This document shows, one piece after another, positions 54,657 through 64,000 of a stretch of 64,000 nt of DNA. The position numbers and the translations under genes are program-made. The notes beneath the pieces are model-generated. The model was not told the DNA's origin and made no database searches. It saw only the letters and a program-made list of their open reading frames with translations. The stretch comes from Ahaetulla prasina (lineage: Eukaryota; Chordata; Lepidosauria; Squamata; Colubridae). Location: the NCBI RefSeq assembly GCF_028640845.1, contig NC_080541.1:158976502-159040501 (forward strand). The letters are read 5' to 3'. How positions within the stretch are numbered: position 1 is the first letter of the stretch; every line of letters starts with the position of its first letter.

Positions 54657-55331
54657 TTTCTTCTGCCAAAAAAAAGCTTTTAAAAGTAAATAAAATAACC
54701 TCTGATAATGGTGCAGCTCAGCTGGGTGCTAGCCAAAAAATGGAGTGGGGGAGAGTCTGTTTTTCCTCCCAGCAGGTTCCCTGAAGCCTGCTGGGAGGAA
54801 AAACGGACACCACCACTCCGTTTTTTGGTGTGGCTAGCAGGCTTCAGATAGGCTGGGAGGAAAAACAGGATGTGTGTAGGGGGATCATTTTTGAGAGACA
54901 GAGAGAAAGAAAGGAGGGAGGGAGGCAGGGAGGCAGGAGAGGAAGGAAAGGAGGAAGGAGGAGAGGAAGGAAGGAGTACAAACCTGGCACTAGACGCAGC
55001 TTCAGAGGATAATCCAGGGCTGGAAGGGACCTGGAGGTCATCTACTCCAGGGGTCTCCAACCTTGGTCACTTTAAGACTTGTGGACTTCAACTCCCAGAA
55101 TTCAACCCAGAACTCTGGCAGTTGAAGTCCACAAGTCTTAAAGTGGCCAAGGTTGGAGACCTCTGATCTAGTCCAACTCTGCTCCAGCAGGACATTGTTA
55201 GTGAGTTACTGTCTTTTGATCCCCCAAGTCACATAGCCATGCCCACCCAGTCACATCACCCTTCCACCAAGCCACACCTACCAAGCCATGCCCTCAGAAC
55301 TGGTAGCAAAAAAATTTAGATTTCACCCCTG
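54657..55331. mobile_element. F2-type element, left-truncated, with inserts
   Basis: The interior resembles 62500-62830 (CTCTGATAATGGTGCAGCTC). The right terminus AGATTTCACCCCTG is at 55318-55331. The left TIR is missing. A polypurine stretch lies at 54895-54978. It also contains a CR1-end fragment (about 54990-55047 and 55166-55195) and the MITE at 55048-55165. Confidence 0.6.
55048..55165. mobile_element. Palindromic hAT-like MITE (family F1), 118 bp
   Basis: CAGGGGTCTCCAACCTTGG / CCAAGGTTGGAGACCTCTG termini, with inner arms AAGACTTGTGGACTTCAACT and complement. TSD ATCTACTC (55040-55047) / ATCTAGTC (55166-55173), one mismatch. Confidence 0.9.
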
Positions 55332-55372
55332 CTTTGCCCAAATTGAACTTGTGTATACCATCTGTACACAAC

Positions 55373-55735
55373 AAAGGACATGGTGGATCAGTGGCTAAGA
55401 CACTGAGCTTCTTGATCAAAAGGTTGGCAGTTCAGTGGTTTGAATCCCTAGTGCCGCGTAACAGGGTGAGCTTCCATTATTTGTCCCAGCTTCTGCCAAC
55501 CTAGCAGTTTGAAAGCACATAAAAAATGCAAGTATAAAAAAATAGGGACCACCTTTGGTGGAAAGATAACAGCGTTCTCTGCGCCTTTGGCATTTAGTCA
55601 TGCCAGCTACATGACCAGGAGACATCTTTGGACAGCACTGGCTCTTCGGCTTTGAAACGGAGATGAGCACCGCCCCCTAGAGTCAGGAAGACTAGCACAT
55701 ATGTGTGAGGGGAACCTTTTGCTTTACCTTTACTT
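55373..55735 (+). mobile_element. tRNA-derived SINE (long-bodied)
   Basis: Box A near GGTGGATCAGTGGCTAAGAC, box B GGTTTGAATCCC, then CCAGCTTCTGCCAACCTAGC, ACATGACCAGGAGACATC, CGGAGATGAGCACCGCCCCC and a CTTTACCTTTAC end. Typical of a widespread squamate tRNA SINE; name not certain. Confidence 0.8.
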
Positions 55736-55739
55736 ACCA

Positions 55740-56640
55740 TCTGTACCCCATTCCTGGGCATCCCAAATTCTCATTCTTTACACATCTCCCATGTGACGAT
55801 TGTAATGTGTTCCACAAGAGGCTGTCCTTGAAGATCACTCATAAGCTGTAGCTGATCCAGAATACAGTAGCATGAGCAACAAAGCAGAGCAGCACATATG
55901 CTCATGTGACTTCTCCAGAGATGGGTTTCAGAAGGTTCTGACCAGTTCTGGAAAACCGGCAGTAGAAATTTCGAGTAGTCCGGAGAACCGGTAGTAAAAA
56001 TTCTGACTGGCCCCACTCCCATCTATTCTCTGCCTCCCAATTCCCAGCTGATCGGGAGGAAATGGGGTTTTTTGCAGTAACCTTCCACTGGAGTGGGATG
56101 GGAATGGAGATTTTACAGTATACTTCACCTGCCATGCCCACCAAGCCACCCCCACCAAGTCACACTACCCTCACCAAGCCACATCCATAGAACCAGTAGT
56201 AAAAATTTTTGAAACCCACCACTAGACTTCTCTGCTTCATAAGCTTCAGTGGTCATCAAGCTTCCAGTACAATTCAAGGTCCTGCTTATCATCTATAAAA
56301 CCTTTCATGGGGCTTGGTTATGCAAGGGATTTTGACTCCTACGGCATCTTCATGTCCTATACAGTTGGGTAGAGTTGGCATTCTTTTGTTGATTACATTG
56401 CCATTGAGTACATAGTGACAATTTATGGGACCAGGAAATAGAGTTTCTCAGTCATAGCACCTCATTTCTGGATCTCTCCAGACACTCAAAAGGGCTCCAG
56501 ACACTCAAAAGGGCTTAATCTAACTTTGCTTATGTGAGTCTTGAAGTTCTTTCCCTTCCCGAGGCCCTGGGTATTTGTATTATTCTTTCATGATGTCTTA
56601 TATAGTTTTGTTGGTTATAGTTCTCCCCCTATTCCCCTTT
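55740..56640 (+). pseudogene. Old CR1 RT C-terminal remnant, split by F2 MITE
   Basis: Degenerate translation still shows KL(stop)LIQNTVA, aligned to the RRLQLVQNAAA of the CR1 at 7040-7818, and, after the MITE, PVQFKVLLIIYKTFHGAWL, aligned to FKALHGIGPGY. Frames are heavily shifted. Confidence 0.65.
55916..56224. mobile_element. hAT-like MITE (family F2), 309 bp
   Basis: Perfect 8-bp TSD GACTTCTC (55908-55915 and 56225-56232). Eroded TIRs CAGAGATGGGTTTCA / GAAACCCACCACTA. Interior AGAACCGGTAGTAAAAATT and CAAGCCAC repeats. Confidence 0.93.
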
Positions 56641-56689
56641 CCAAGTCTTGTTATGCTACCTTATCATGACAGAACAAGATGTTCATCTG

Positions 56690-57550
56690 AGAGATGAGCA
56701 AGAAGGCCAGGAGTATACAGCAAGGGGACATATTTCCAGCAGGGTCACCAAGACACAAAGCTGTCCGGTTTAAAAAAGCAGACACCTATATCAGACAGCA
56801 GCAATACAGAAAGATGCTGGAGGCAGATGATCACTTTACTGACAACAGCAAAACTGTCATTTCATATTGTGTGGGAAAAGGCAGTGGTAAACCACCCCAC
56901 TATTTCCCATGAAAACTGCATGGCTGGAAAATATAAAGTGAACAATGATACGGAGGTGGATGACCAACCCCCTTCAAACTGGATGGTGCTCAGCTTGAGC
57001 TGAAGATATTTTGAGCTGGGGATATTTTGGAGTACTAATGGTATTTATAATGAGAATGGATTTAAGCCTTTGGGACATCTGGTTAATGCTGTCATGCAGG
57101 AAAAGAAAATCCAAATCTGCTAGGATAGAAAGGCAGTGGGAACATGGAACATAATTGGCATGAACATGGGAAAGCACAACAAATTTTAAAAAAAACAATG
57201 AATTGACTTCATATTGACATTTTAGGCAACAGCAGATTAAAATGGATTGGAACTGGACACTTTTAGTTAGAAGATCATGCTGTTTGCTACTCATGACATG
57301 AAAACACAAAAAGAATGACATTGCTTTTGTATTTATAAAAATACAGCAAAGACAATAGTTGGGATACAGCTCAACCATTGATAAAATAACATCATATAGA
57401 TTTCACAGATAAATCTTTACTATGATGGTTATCCACATTTATGCTACAACCACTAATGCAGGAAAACAGGAGGTTAACAACTTCAAGGGTCAAGAAATCA
57501 ACAGAGCATGAAAGCAAGATGTACAGCTCGTGGAACTGGAATGCCAGGCT
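56690..57550 (+). pseudogene. Old RTE (BovB-related) LINE, endonuclease region
   Basis: Highly decayed. GGAACATGGAACATAATTGG and a patch translating near SRLKWIGTGHF and YSSTIDKITSYRF(H) then IHIYATTT align with SELKWTGMGEF, YNPQNDRMISVRIQ and VQVYAPTT of the young BovB copies. Much older than the copies at 3-10 kb. It continues to 60480 with three insertions. Confidence 0.65.
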
Positions 57551-57559
57551 GGAAACAGT

Positions 57560-58320
57560 AAGTAGGAAAATGTCTATGGATGTTCTCAGTCATCCAGATC
57601 ATGGTTATCTAAAAGCTGTTTTTTCAAGAAGCAACTGGACTTACTGGTTTTTCTCTAAAGACGTTTCACTTCTCATTCAAGAAGCTTCTTCAGTGAGACA
57701 TGTGCAAATCTGTACATTGGGGAAACAAAGGAACTACTTCATAAGCTCATGGCACAACATAGAAGAACAAACCCATCAGGAAAAGATTCAGCACTCCACC
57801 TGCATTAAAAGATAAAGGCCACTCTTTCAAAGACAGTAAAGTCCACATATTGGATAGAGAGGACCACTGGTTTGAAAGAGGGATCAAAGAGGCCATCTAT
57901 GCAAAATTGAACAGCCCTCTCTCACAGTGGGGGAGGGATAAGACATTATCTATCTCTACAACACAGTCTTTTCAACAGCTCCAAGAAGGCTCCACACCCA
58001 TTTGCAGTACTCAGGTGACCCTGACAACACAGATGAATTTCAATTTGACTCTCTAAAACAGGGCTGTCAAACTCCCAGCCTGTGGGCCTGATGTGTCATG
58101 TGCTGGCCATGCCCATGCCTGGTTTAGCAAAGGGGGGGGGGAGAAAGTCCCGATACATCATGTGATGCCACTGTGATGATGTGAGTTTGCCCTATCCCTG
58201 CCCTAAAAGAATGCAAATGACCAGCTGTTTGCCAGGAGTATAAATCCTTCCACCCCCCACCATCTAGTCAGAGCTAAAGAAGCTTCTTGGATGAGAAGCA
58301 AAATGCCTTCAACAACTCTG
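57560..58320 (+). mobile_element. Second-family Penelope-like remnant: inverted pLTR, GIY-YIG, pLTR
   Basis: Left: minus-strand pLTR (CTGGACTTACTGGTTTTTCT, AAGACGTTTCACTTCTCATT, CAAGAAGCTTCTTCAG). Centre, 57690-58010: GIY-YIG half with VYIGET-type residues (YIGETKELLHKLMAQHRRTN), then KVHILDREDHWFERGIKEAI. Right: plus-strand pLTR (AAAGAAGCTTCTTGGATGAG AAGC). The RT is absent. It sits inside the old RTE. Confidence 0.78.
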
Positions 58321-58458
58321 GAGCTTAGATCTTTGCTTGAAGAAGTTCAGAGAGCAGTAATGATTCTATACTCATTAATGGTTTGGGAAAAGAATAGATC
58401 TTCAGTAAAATAAGGTCCATTTGAATCTTGGGGATAACATCATTCCAGAGAATAGGCA

Positions 58459-59100
58459 TTGCTGTCAAGAAGGTGCTTGGAAGTGCTGGATTTCATTGAT
58501 AGGAACTACAGTAACTATGTTAAATACTTGCTCAGAATGAATGTGAAAAAGAACTGCCACAGATTAAGAAATGGAAAAGGCATACCATCAGAGCAAATGA
58601 TGGGAATTACCAAGAAAAGAAAAGAAAAATCAAAAGCCAAGAAAGTCAATAATCTAAGGAGAAACTTAACAGAGAACTTTTGGAAGCAGTATTATAAAAC
58701 ATCTGCAAAGACAAAAGATCTCAGAACCAGAAGGAAGTTACAACATCAAACTGGTATGCAAAAAGATGCCAATGGACAGAAGTAAGGAATAATTACAGAG
58801 GTAATTTTGTACAGTAGATGTCAACATCTAAAATACATTAGAAGATTCTCTTTATTTATACAATCCTCCAATAGTAATTGGATGGTGATAGAAGTGGCAG
58901 GAATTGATGAAACATCTACTGAGAAATTTCAAGCAACAAAAGAGATACGAAATATTCTAACAAATCTATGTCAGGAAATATAAAGAATGATAGATTAGAA
59001 GGGGTCAGTCTTCAATATCAGTACAAAAACCCAACACATAACGGAGTGTACTGTTCAATTTCCCTAATTTCACATAATAGCATGTGAAATTAAGATCATA
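58459..59100 (+). pseudogene. Old RTE LINE, linker and RT finger region
   Basis: ORF 58459-58785 has basic linker-like sequence with no clear motif of its own. Further on, VAGIDETSTE aligns with the BovB segment before IPAELF, and YCSISLISH near 59060 aligns with the ...YCTIALISH stretch of the BovB at about 9040. Broken throughout. Confidence 0.6.
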
Positions 59101-59103
59101 TAA

Positions 59104-59300
59104 TAAATACTCCAGAACCACTTTAGTGTAGTTCTTAAGTTATCAGGTGAAAAACCAAGAGACTGTGGCATCAAGTCCTTCCTGAAATGCAGCTGGATAA
59201 CCTTGGACCAGTCACTCAACAATGGCAAACCACATCTACAAAACTGCCAAGAAAACTGCATGGACTAGTCCTGGCAGTTGCCAAAAACAAAAACTGTCTC
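59104..59300 (+). mobile_element. Degenerate Sauria-type SINE
   Basis: CCACTTTAGTGTAGTTCTTA, AACCTTGGACCAGTCACTCA, GGCAAACCACATCTACAAAA and GCCAAGAAAACTGCATGGAC follow the SINE order. Inserted in the old RTE. Confidence 0.72.
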
Positions 59301-59619
59301 AAAGGCATGAAAAAAGATTAAAATAAATGCTTAGGATCCTCCAATGAAGATTATGACTCATGGGAAGAGAAATCCCACTGACGATGCTGGTTTTAGAAAA
59401 GGGGAGGAACAAGACATATTATTGTTACTGCAGTATAATATTACTGCATTCTGGGTAACTGAGAAAGGCAAAGAATAACAAAAGGAAGTATGAAGGCGTA
59501 TATGTGTGTATTTATGTACTGTATGTATGTATGTGTATCAATTGATTCTAGAACGAACTTCAGTTGTGTTGGGTATACAAGCTGTGAAATGTAATTTAAG
59601 AAAATAGAAATCCCAGAAC

Positions 59620-59716
59620 ATTTTACTGGACTCTACTCATGAGTAACTTGTACATAGGACAAGAAGGCACTTTCTGGATGGAACATGGAGAAACAGATTG
59701 GGGTCCAGGTTGGCAA
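59620..59716 (+). pseudogene. Old RTE LINE, RT segment before CR1
   Basis: LSNLYIGQEGTFWMEHGETD aligns with LRNLYAGQEATVRTGHGTTD of the young BovB RT, immediately upstream of the palm box. Confidence 0.75.
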
Positions 59717-60222
59717 AAACTTTAAGGTTTTGGTTATGACCTTTAAAGCGCTCCATGGCTTAGGGCCTGGGTACTTACGGGACCGCCTACTGTTACCATA
59801 TGCCTCCCACCGACCCGTACGCTCTCACAGAGAGGGACTTCTCAGGGTGCCGTCCGCCAAGCAATGTCGGCTGGCGGCCCCCAGGGGAAGGTCCTTCTCT
59901 GTGGGGGCTCCCACACTCTGGAACGAACTTCCCCCGGGTTTACGCCAAATACCTGACCTTCGGACCTTTCGCCGCGAACTGAAGACACATCTTTTTATTC
60001 GCGCGGGGCTGGCTTAAATTTTATGGATTGTATAGCTTTATTATTAATTTTAAACGGGGTTTTAATTTTTATATATTTTAAAATTTTAGGCACATTATAA
60101 TAAGTTTTTTAATTTTGCATTTTATTGATTATTGTCCTGTCTGTTTTTATTTGCCTGTACACCGCCCTGAGTCCTTCGGGAGAAGGGCGGTATAAAAATC
60201 GAATAAATGAATGAATGAATGA
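59717..60222 (+). mobile_element. CR1 LINE 3' end inserted in old RTE
   Basis: ORF to 60017: KALHGLGPGYLRDRLLLPYA, RSFSVGAPTLWNELPPGL, DLRTFRRELKTHLFIRAG, about the last 100 codons of CR1 ORF2. Then a 3'UTR with CCGCCCTGAGTCCTTCGGG hairpin and an (ATGA)n tail (60203-60222). Intact frame and high GC compared with the old RTE show it is young. Confidence 0.92.
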
Positions 60223-60480
60223 AAGTAGTGAAGCAAGGCTGTGCACTTTGGTTATTATTTATCCTTATTTATTCAACCTACAGACTGAATAAATATATTG
60301 AGAGAGTAGACACTGGAAGTAGATGAGTATGGTTTTAATACTGGAAATACTAATAGTCTGCATTATGATGATGAGACCACTTTGATAACTGAAAATACAG
60401 AGGATCTGCAAACTCTAATAATGACAGTCATGGAATCCAGGGGGAAAATAAACTATGATTAAATATAAGAAAGATCAAAC
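60223..60480 (+). pseudogene. Old RTE LINE, RT palm after CR1
   Basis: Resumes exactly where expected: VKQGCALW (equivalent of VRQGCILS), then degenerate remnants aligned to the YADDTTLMAESEE and LNIKKTKIM regions of BovB. The Asp pair is not preserved. Confidence 0.7.
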
Positions 60481-62401
60481 TAATGACAGTTTTCTGTCTT
60501 TTTATTCCTTAGAGAGAGGCAAATGGCAAAACATATGTCTTGATGTCAGCATATAAACATGGTGACTTACATTCTTGCATTGATTTTCAGGACACAAATA
60601 TGTTAGAGTGGCATTTGTGTTATATTGTCAACTGCATCCATATTTTCCCAACATCATTGCTTGCTGCAGTTACTTAAACTTCTCTTGATTATTCTGGATT
60701 CTAATCCAGATCACTGACACACAGGTTTTAATTTCCTTGCTACTCCTGACAAACTCTTACCAGTTTGCAACCGTTACTTCCCTATTGCACAATTAACACA
60801 GCACAACCTGCAGTTCATTCAGGACTGCCTGATTCTCGTACTACTGCAGAGATTGATTTTATACTTTACACTGAATCAATATGCCTAACTGAATTATGAG
60901 AAGGGATTGGTGAGAATTTAATTCATTTTTTTTAATTGGGAGGTTAACAGAATCTACACATTTCTTTACAAGTGAGACCAACATCACTTTTTCATGGAGC
61001 AAAAAAATATGTGAATTGGACAGATTTGCTCCTTCCAGCACTGGAAATTTACAAACTGGAATTGATTCTGTGTGTATTCAGCAATATTTGTGTCAATGTG
61101 TTAGTGCAGCCACCTTTTTTTTCCTTGCATTTTTTTCATTTTTGCCAACTATATGACAGTCAAGCACTCTGACCAGAAATCAACATGCCTTCAGAGCTTG
61201 GTTCATATAAAGAAACAGTTTATTCTATTTTTTCTGTTTTTAATTTGTAATGTATATTATAATGAACAGTTGTAAATCTCTCCAAATTGCAGATACTTTG
61301 TTGTTTCCTACCACAGTGAATCTCCATTGGGGCTGAGGCTTGGCAGTGTGGTATGGTGTGGAAAATCCCAGTTTTTGCCAAACAGATTAAGTTTCCCTAT
61401 TGTTCTTTTCTTTTCTGTGTTCCATCTAATAGGTTTTGAATTATAGCTCCAATAGTTTTTACTTGGTGATTTGAACATGAAAAACTTTAATTGCTGTAGC
61501 AGGGGAAAAAAAAATCAACCGATTGTTCATAGATGAGAAAACAAATGTAACATGGCATTCAAAGAAATACAACCACATGACAGTAGTTGTCATGCCTGAA
61601 ATCAAAGGGTGTGCTTTGATTGTTCCTTCAGCAGGTGTGTTGCGGGTTTCCTGACAACGAAAAGTCATGAACTGTAAGCATAAACATTGCATCAAATCTG
61701 CCAAGTAATCTAGGAAACTATTTATGCTTTGGATAAACAGATTTATCTCACACTGTTTTCAATGGTATTGCTTTCACTGAACAGTCACAACATGTTCTAA
61801 CAATTCTTCTAAGTTTTAGTAATGAATATCCACATATGTTTTGAAAGAATACAGGGCTATCTGCCAATAGGGGTGCTTCATATAGCCTCTCTTCTCAAGT
61901 CATTCCAGAGCTACTGTTTGTTTCTGAATTAGACATGCATTTCCAGCTCTGTCTTGGTCTGTTTTGAAATTGCATGAAGTGTGTGCACTGTGCATACTGG
62001 TAGTCTTCATTTAATGATTGCCTCAGACCATGCTGCTCGCAGTTATGATGGTGATGAAAGAATAACACAGCAACCAATGTCCACATTGATGACCTATCCT
62101 ATTTTTTTCCTCAGCCACATTTTCACCTTTAGTTCAATTAATATATGTTCTTTTATCCCTGACACAACTCTTTCTTTCTTTTTGTCCTCCTTGCAAAGTG
62201 GCGAGATTGCCTAAACAAGCGTTATCTTCCCTTTTTTTTCCTCTGCAATGCAGAAATGCTAACTGTAAGTTAACAAGCTCAATTTTATGAACTTAATTAG
62301 TTGATTAGAACTCTCAAAACAGGAAATGGTGAATGGATCAGCTCCTTAGAACTCCTATCTGAGTCAAAGAGAGGACTAGGATCACCCACAAACTTCGGTC
62401 C
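60481..62401. other. 1.9 kb mostly unassigned DNA
   Basis: No gene recognised. A possible F3 MITE fragment lies at about 61998-62090 (CTGGTAGTCTTCATTTAATG). Confidence 0.5.
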
Positions 62402-62409
62402 ATACAGAG

Positions 62410-62937
62410 CAGGCGTGAAATGTAAAATTTGTTACTACTGGTTCTGTGGGCGTGGCTTGAATGGGGGGGTAATGTGACTTGGTGGGCGTGGCCAACTTTT
62501 TTTTAAAAAAACTTTTAAAAGCTTTTTTCTACAACCTCTTCGGCCAAAGAGGTTGTAGAAAAAGTGCTTTTAAAGGGTTCTGATGATCCCAGTTGAGTTG
62601 CCTGAAGTGCTTTTAAAGGGTTCTGACGATCACCAGAATCTTTTAAAAGCATTTTTACAGCCTCTTCAGCAGAAGAAAAATGCTTTTAAACAGTTCTGAT
62701 GATCTCAGCTGAGCTGTGTGATCATCAGAGGCTTTTTAAAAAAACTTTTAAAATCATTTTTTTTGGCCGAAGAAAAAATATTTTTAAAAGTAAAAAAAAA
62801 AAATCTCTGATGATCATGCGGCTCAGTTGGTCATGGGGGGGGGGGGCAGGGATTTTTGCTACCGGTTCTCCCAACCACCCACCACTATCGTTACTGGATT
62901 GCGTGATCCGGTCCGAACCAGGAGCAGTTCACCCCTG
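62410..62937. mobile_element. hAT-like element (family F2), 528 bp
   Basis: TIRs CAGGCGTGAAATG / AGTTCACCCCTG and a perfect 8-bp TSD ATACAGAG (62402-62409 and 62938-62945). The interior contains GGGCGTGGCTTG, several TTTTAAAAGC-centred inverted segments and repeated TTCTGATGATC units. No transposase. Longest complete member seen here. Confidence 0.94.
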
Positions 62938-62945
62938 ATACAGAG

Positions 62946-64000
62946 CATCCTCACAAAAAGATCATAAAATACCAATCTCCAAATGCAAACACTAATTCTT
63001 TTCTTGCTAATTATCCAGCACTAGGATGAGCATTCCAGGGAGGTGGGAATAGGGGTAGGGGGAAAGAGCTATAATTTTCCCCTTTGACCAAGATTCCTCA
63101 TGAGTTGACATCAAGAAACCTTCCTCGTCATTTGGCTCACCTTGCTGTTTGACTCATATCCCTCTTCTGCTACAAAGAAAGGAAAGCTGAAGTAAAGCCG
63201 TAAAAACTGCCACAGTCAAATAATTTTCACAAAGCAACTTTGCTTAACAACCAATTTGTCAGTCCCCAGTACAGTTGCTAAATGGGGACTACCAGTAAAG
63301 TTTGGCATAGTTTCAGGAAGTGCATGTGTGTTTCATAACCTCTCTAAAAATTGCATTCCTTGATATTTTCTTCAATTTGTTTCAACCTTCCTCCTTCTAG
63401 ATTACTGATTACAATGGTAAATTAGAGAGATTCCGCTATCAAATCTGTAAAAAAAAATACAAAAAATTAGTACCTAATCAAATACACAGGCTTTTAGTCT
63501 TTTTCCAAATACGTAGGATGGGTAATATACAGCTCTTGACTGCACCGTATTTCTATGCAAATAAGAGTTAATTAACTGTGAATTTCTGAAAAACTGTGTC
63601 ATTGAACTATAAATCAATAATGTTGTTATAAATTACAAAGATAGTACATTGAACCTCTCTCTTTACCCTGCCTAACATCATCTATATTGACATTTTCTGT
63701 CAATAAATAATAATGTCACATCTAATAGGTCATGCAGTTGATTTAATTCTGGCTTGGTGTAAAACTATGTTGTTCTGCCAAATATAATGGAGAAGGAAAG
63801 ATATATATATTAACTATATATATGTACTTTTGTGTTGATAAAATAGTTATCACAAGTTTTGAACAATAGGAAGTAGAAGCATAGTGCCAGGCTTGTTTCA
63901 AAATGTTGGTTTCAAATACACATAACAAGAAAATGTAGCTGTTTCATAGAATCCATATATTTTATTGCAATATACAATAAAATATATGTTCCTTTATCAT
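62946..64000. other. Unassigned AT-rich DNA to window end
   Basis: A possible F3 fragment at about 63240-63300 (CTAAATGGGGACTACCAG). Nothing else recognisable. Confidence 0.5.

Overview
This window looks like repeat-dominated intergenic DNA from a squamate, most likely an advanced snake. I found no host exon, tRNA, rRNA or other cellular gene that I could support. The lineage call rests on repeat content: a BovB (RTE) LINE with an 11-bp target-site duplication (TSD), a CR1/L2-group LINE whose 3' end runs into an (ATTCT)n = AATAG-type pentanucleotide tail (reported, as I recall, for snake CR1-type LINEs), Sauria-type tRNA SINEs, tRNA SINEs with a CR1-like tail, and Penelope-like elements (PLEs).

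Layout. 1-1570: 3' half of a CR1/L2-group LINE. 2291-10325: a tandemly duplicated segment carrying one truncated and one long copy of the same BovB insertion; the long copy is interrupted by a CR1 whose reading frame joins the BovB endonuclease frame. 10.4-11.2 kb: SINE and compound microsatellite. 11.2-14.6 kb: unassigned AT-rich DNA. 14.6-15.85 kb: second CR1/L2-group LINE with a solo LTR in its 3'UTR. 17215-26530: a 9.3-kb head-to-head palindrome of Penelope-like elements inside a 12-bp TSD, including a 390-aa ORF that joins reverse transcriptase and GIY-YIG endonuclease. 26.7-27.6 kb: decayed R2/R4-like LINE tail. 28.3-30.5 kb: a LINE interrupted by a SINE, then a Sauria SINE interrupted by an L1 fragment that is itself interrupted by a solo LTR. 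31.4-43.5 kb: SINEs and short inverted-repeat DNA transposons in otherwise unassigned DNA. 43.3-46.5 kb: an 864-bp tandem duplication, a PLE fragment and a LINE. 49.5-54.66 kb: a LINE next to an L2-like LINE split by an internally deleted L1. 54.7-60.5 kb: MITEs, SINEs, an old CR1, and an old RTE that received a PLE remnant, a SINE and a CR1. 60.5-64 kb: mostly unassigned, with one 528-bp hAT-like element.

The elements do not form a pathway; they form a stratigraphy. Nested insertions with recognisable TSDs give relative ages. The most interesting items are the palindromic Penelope dimer, the short hAT-like family with perfect 8-bp TSDs at five sites, and two tandem duplications with short junction microhomology. 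One duplication has a homopolymer-shortened middle copy that may be an assembly artefact. I do not see a convincing new host or defence system. Nearly all long ORFs are transposon remnants, microsatellite translations or antisense shadows.
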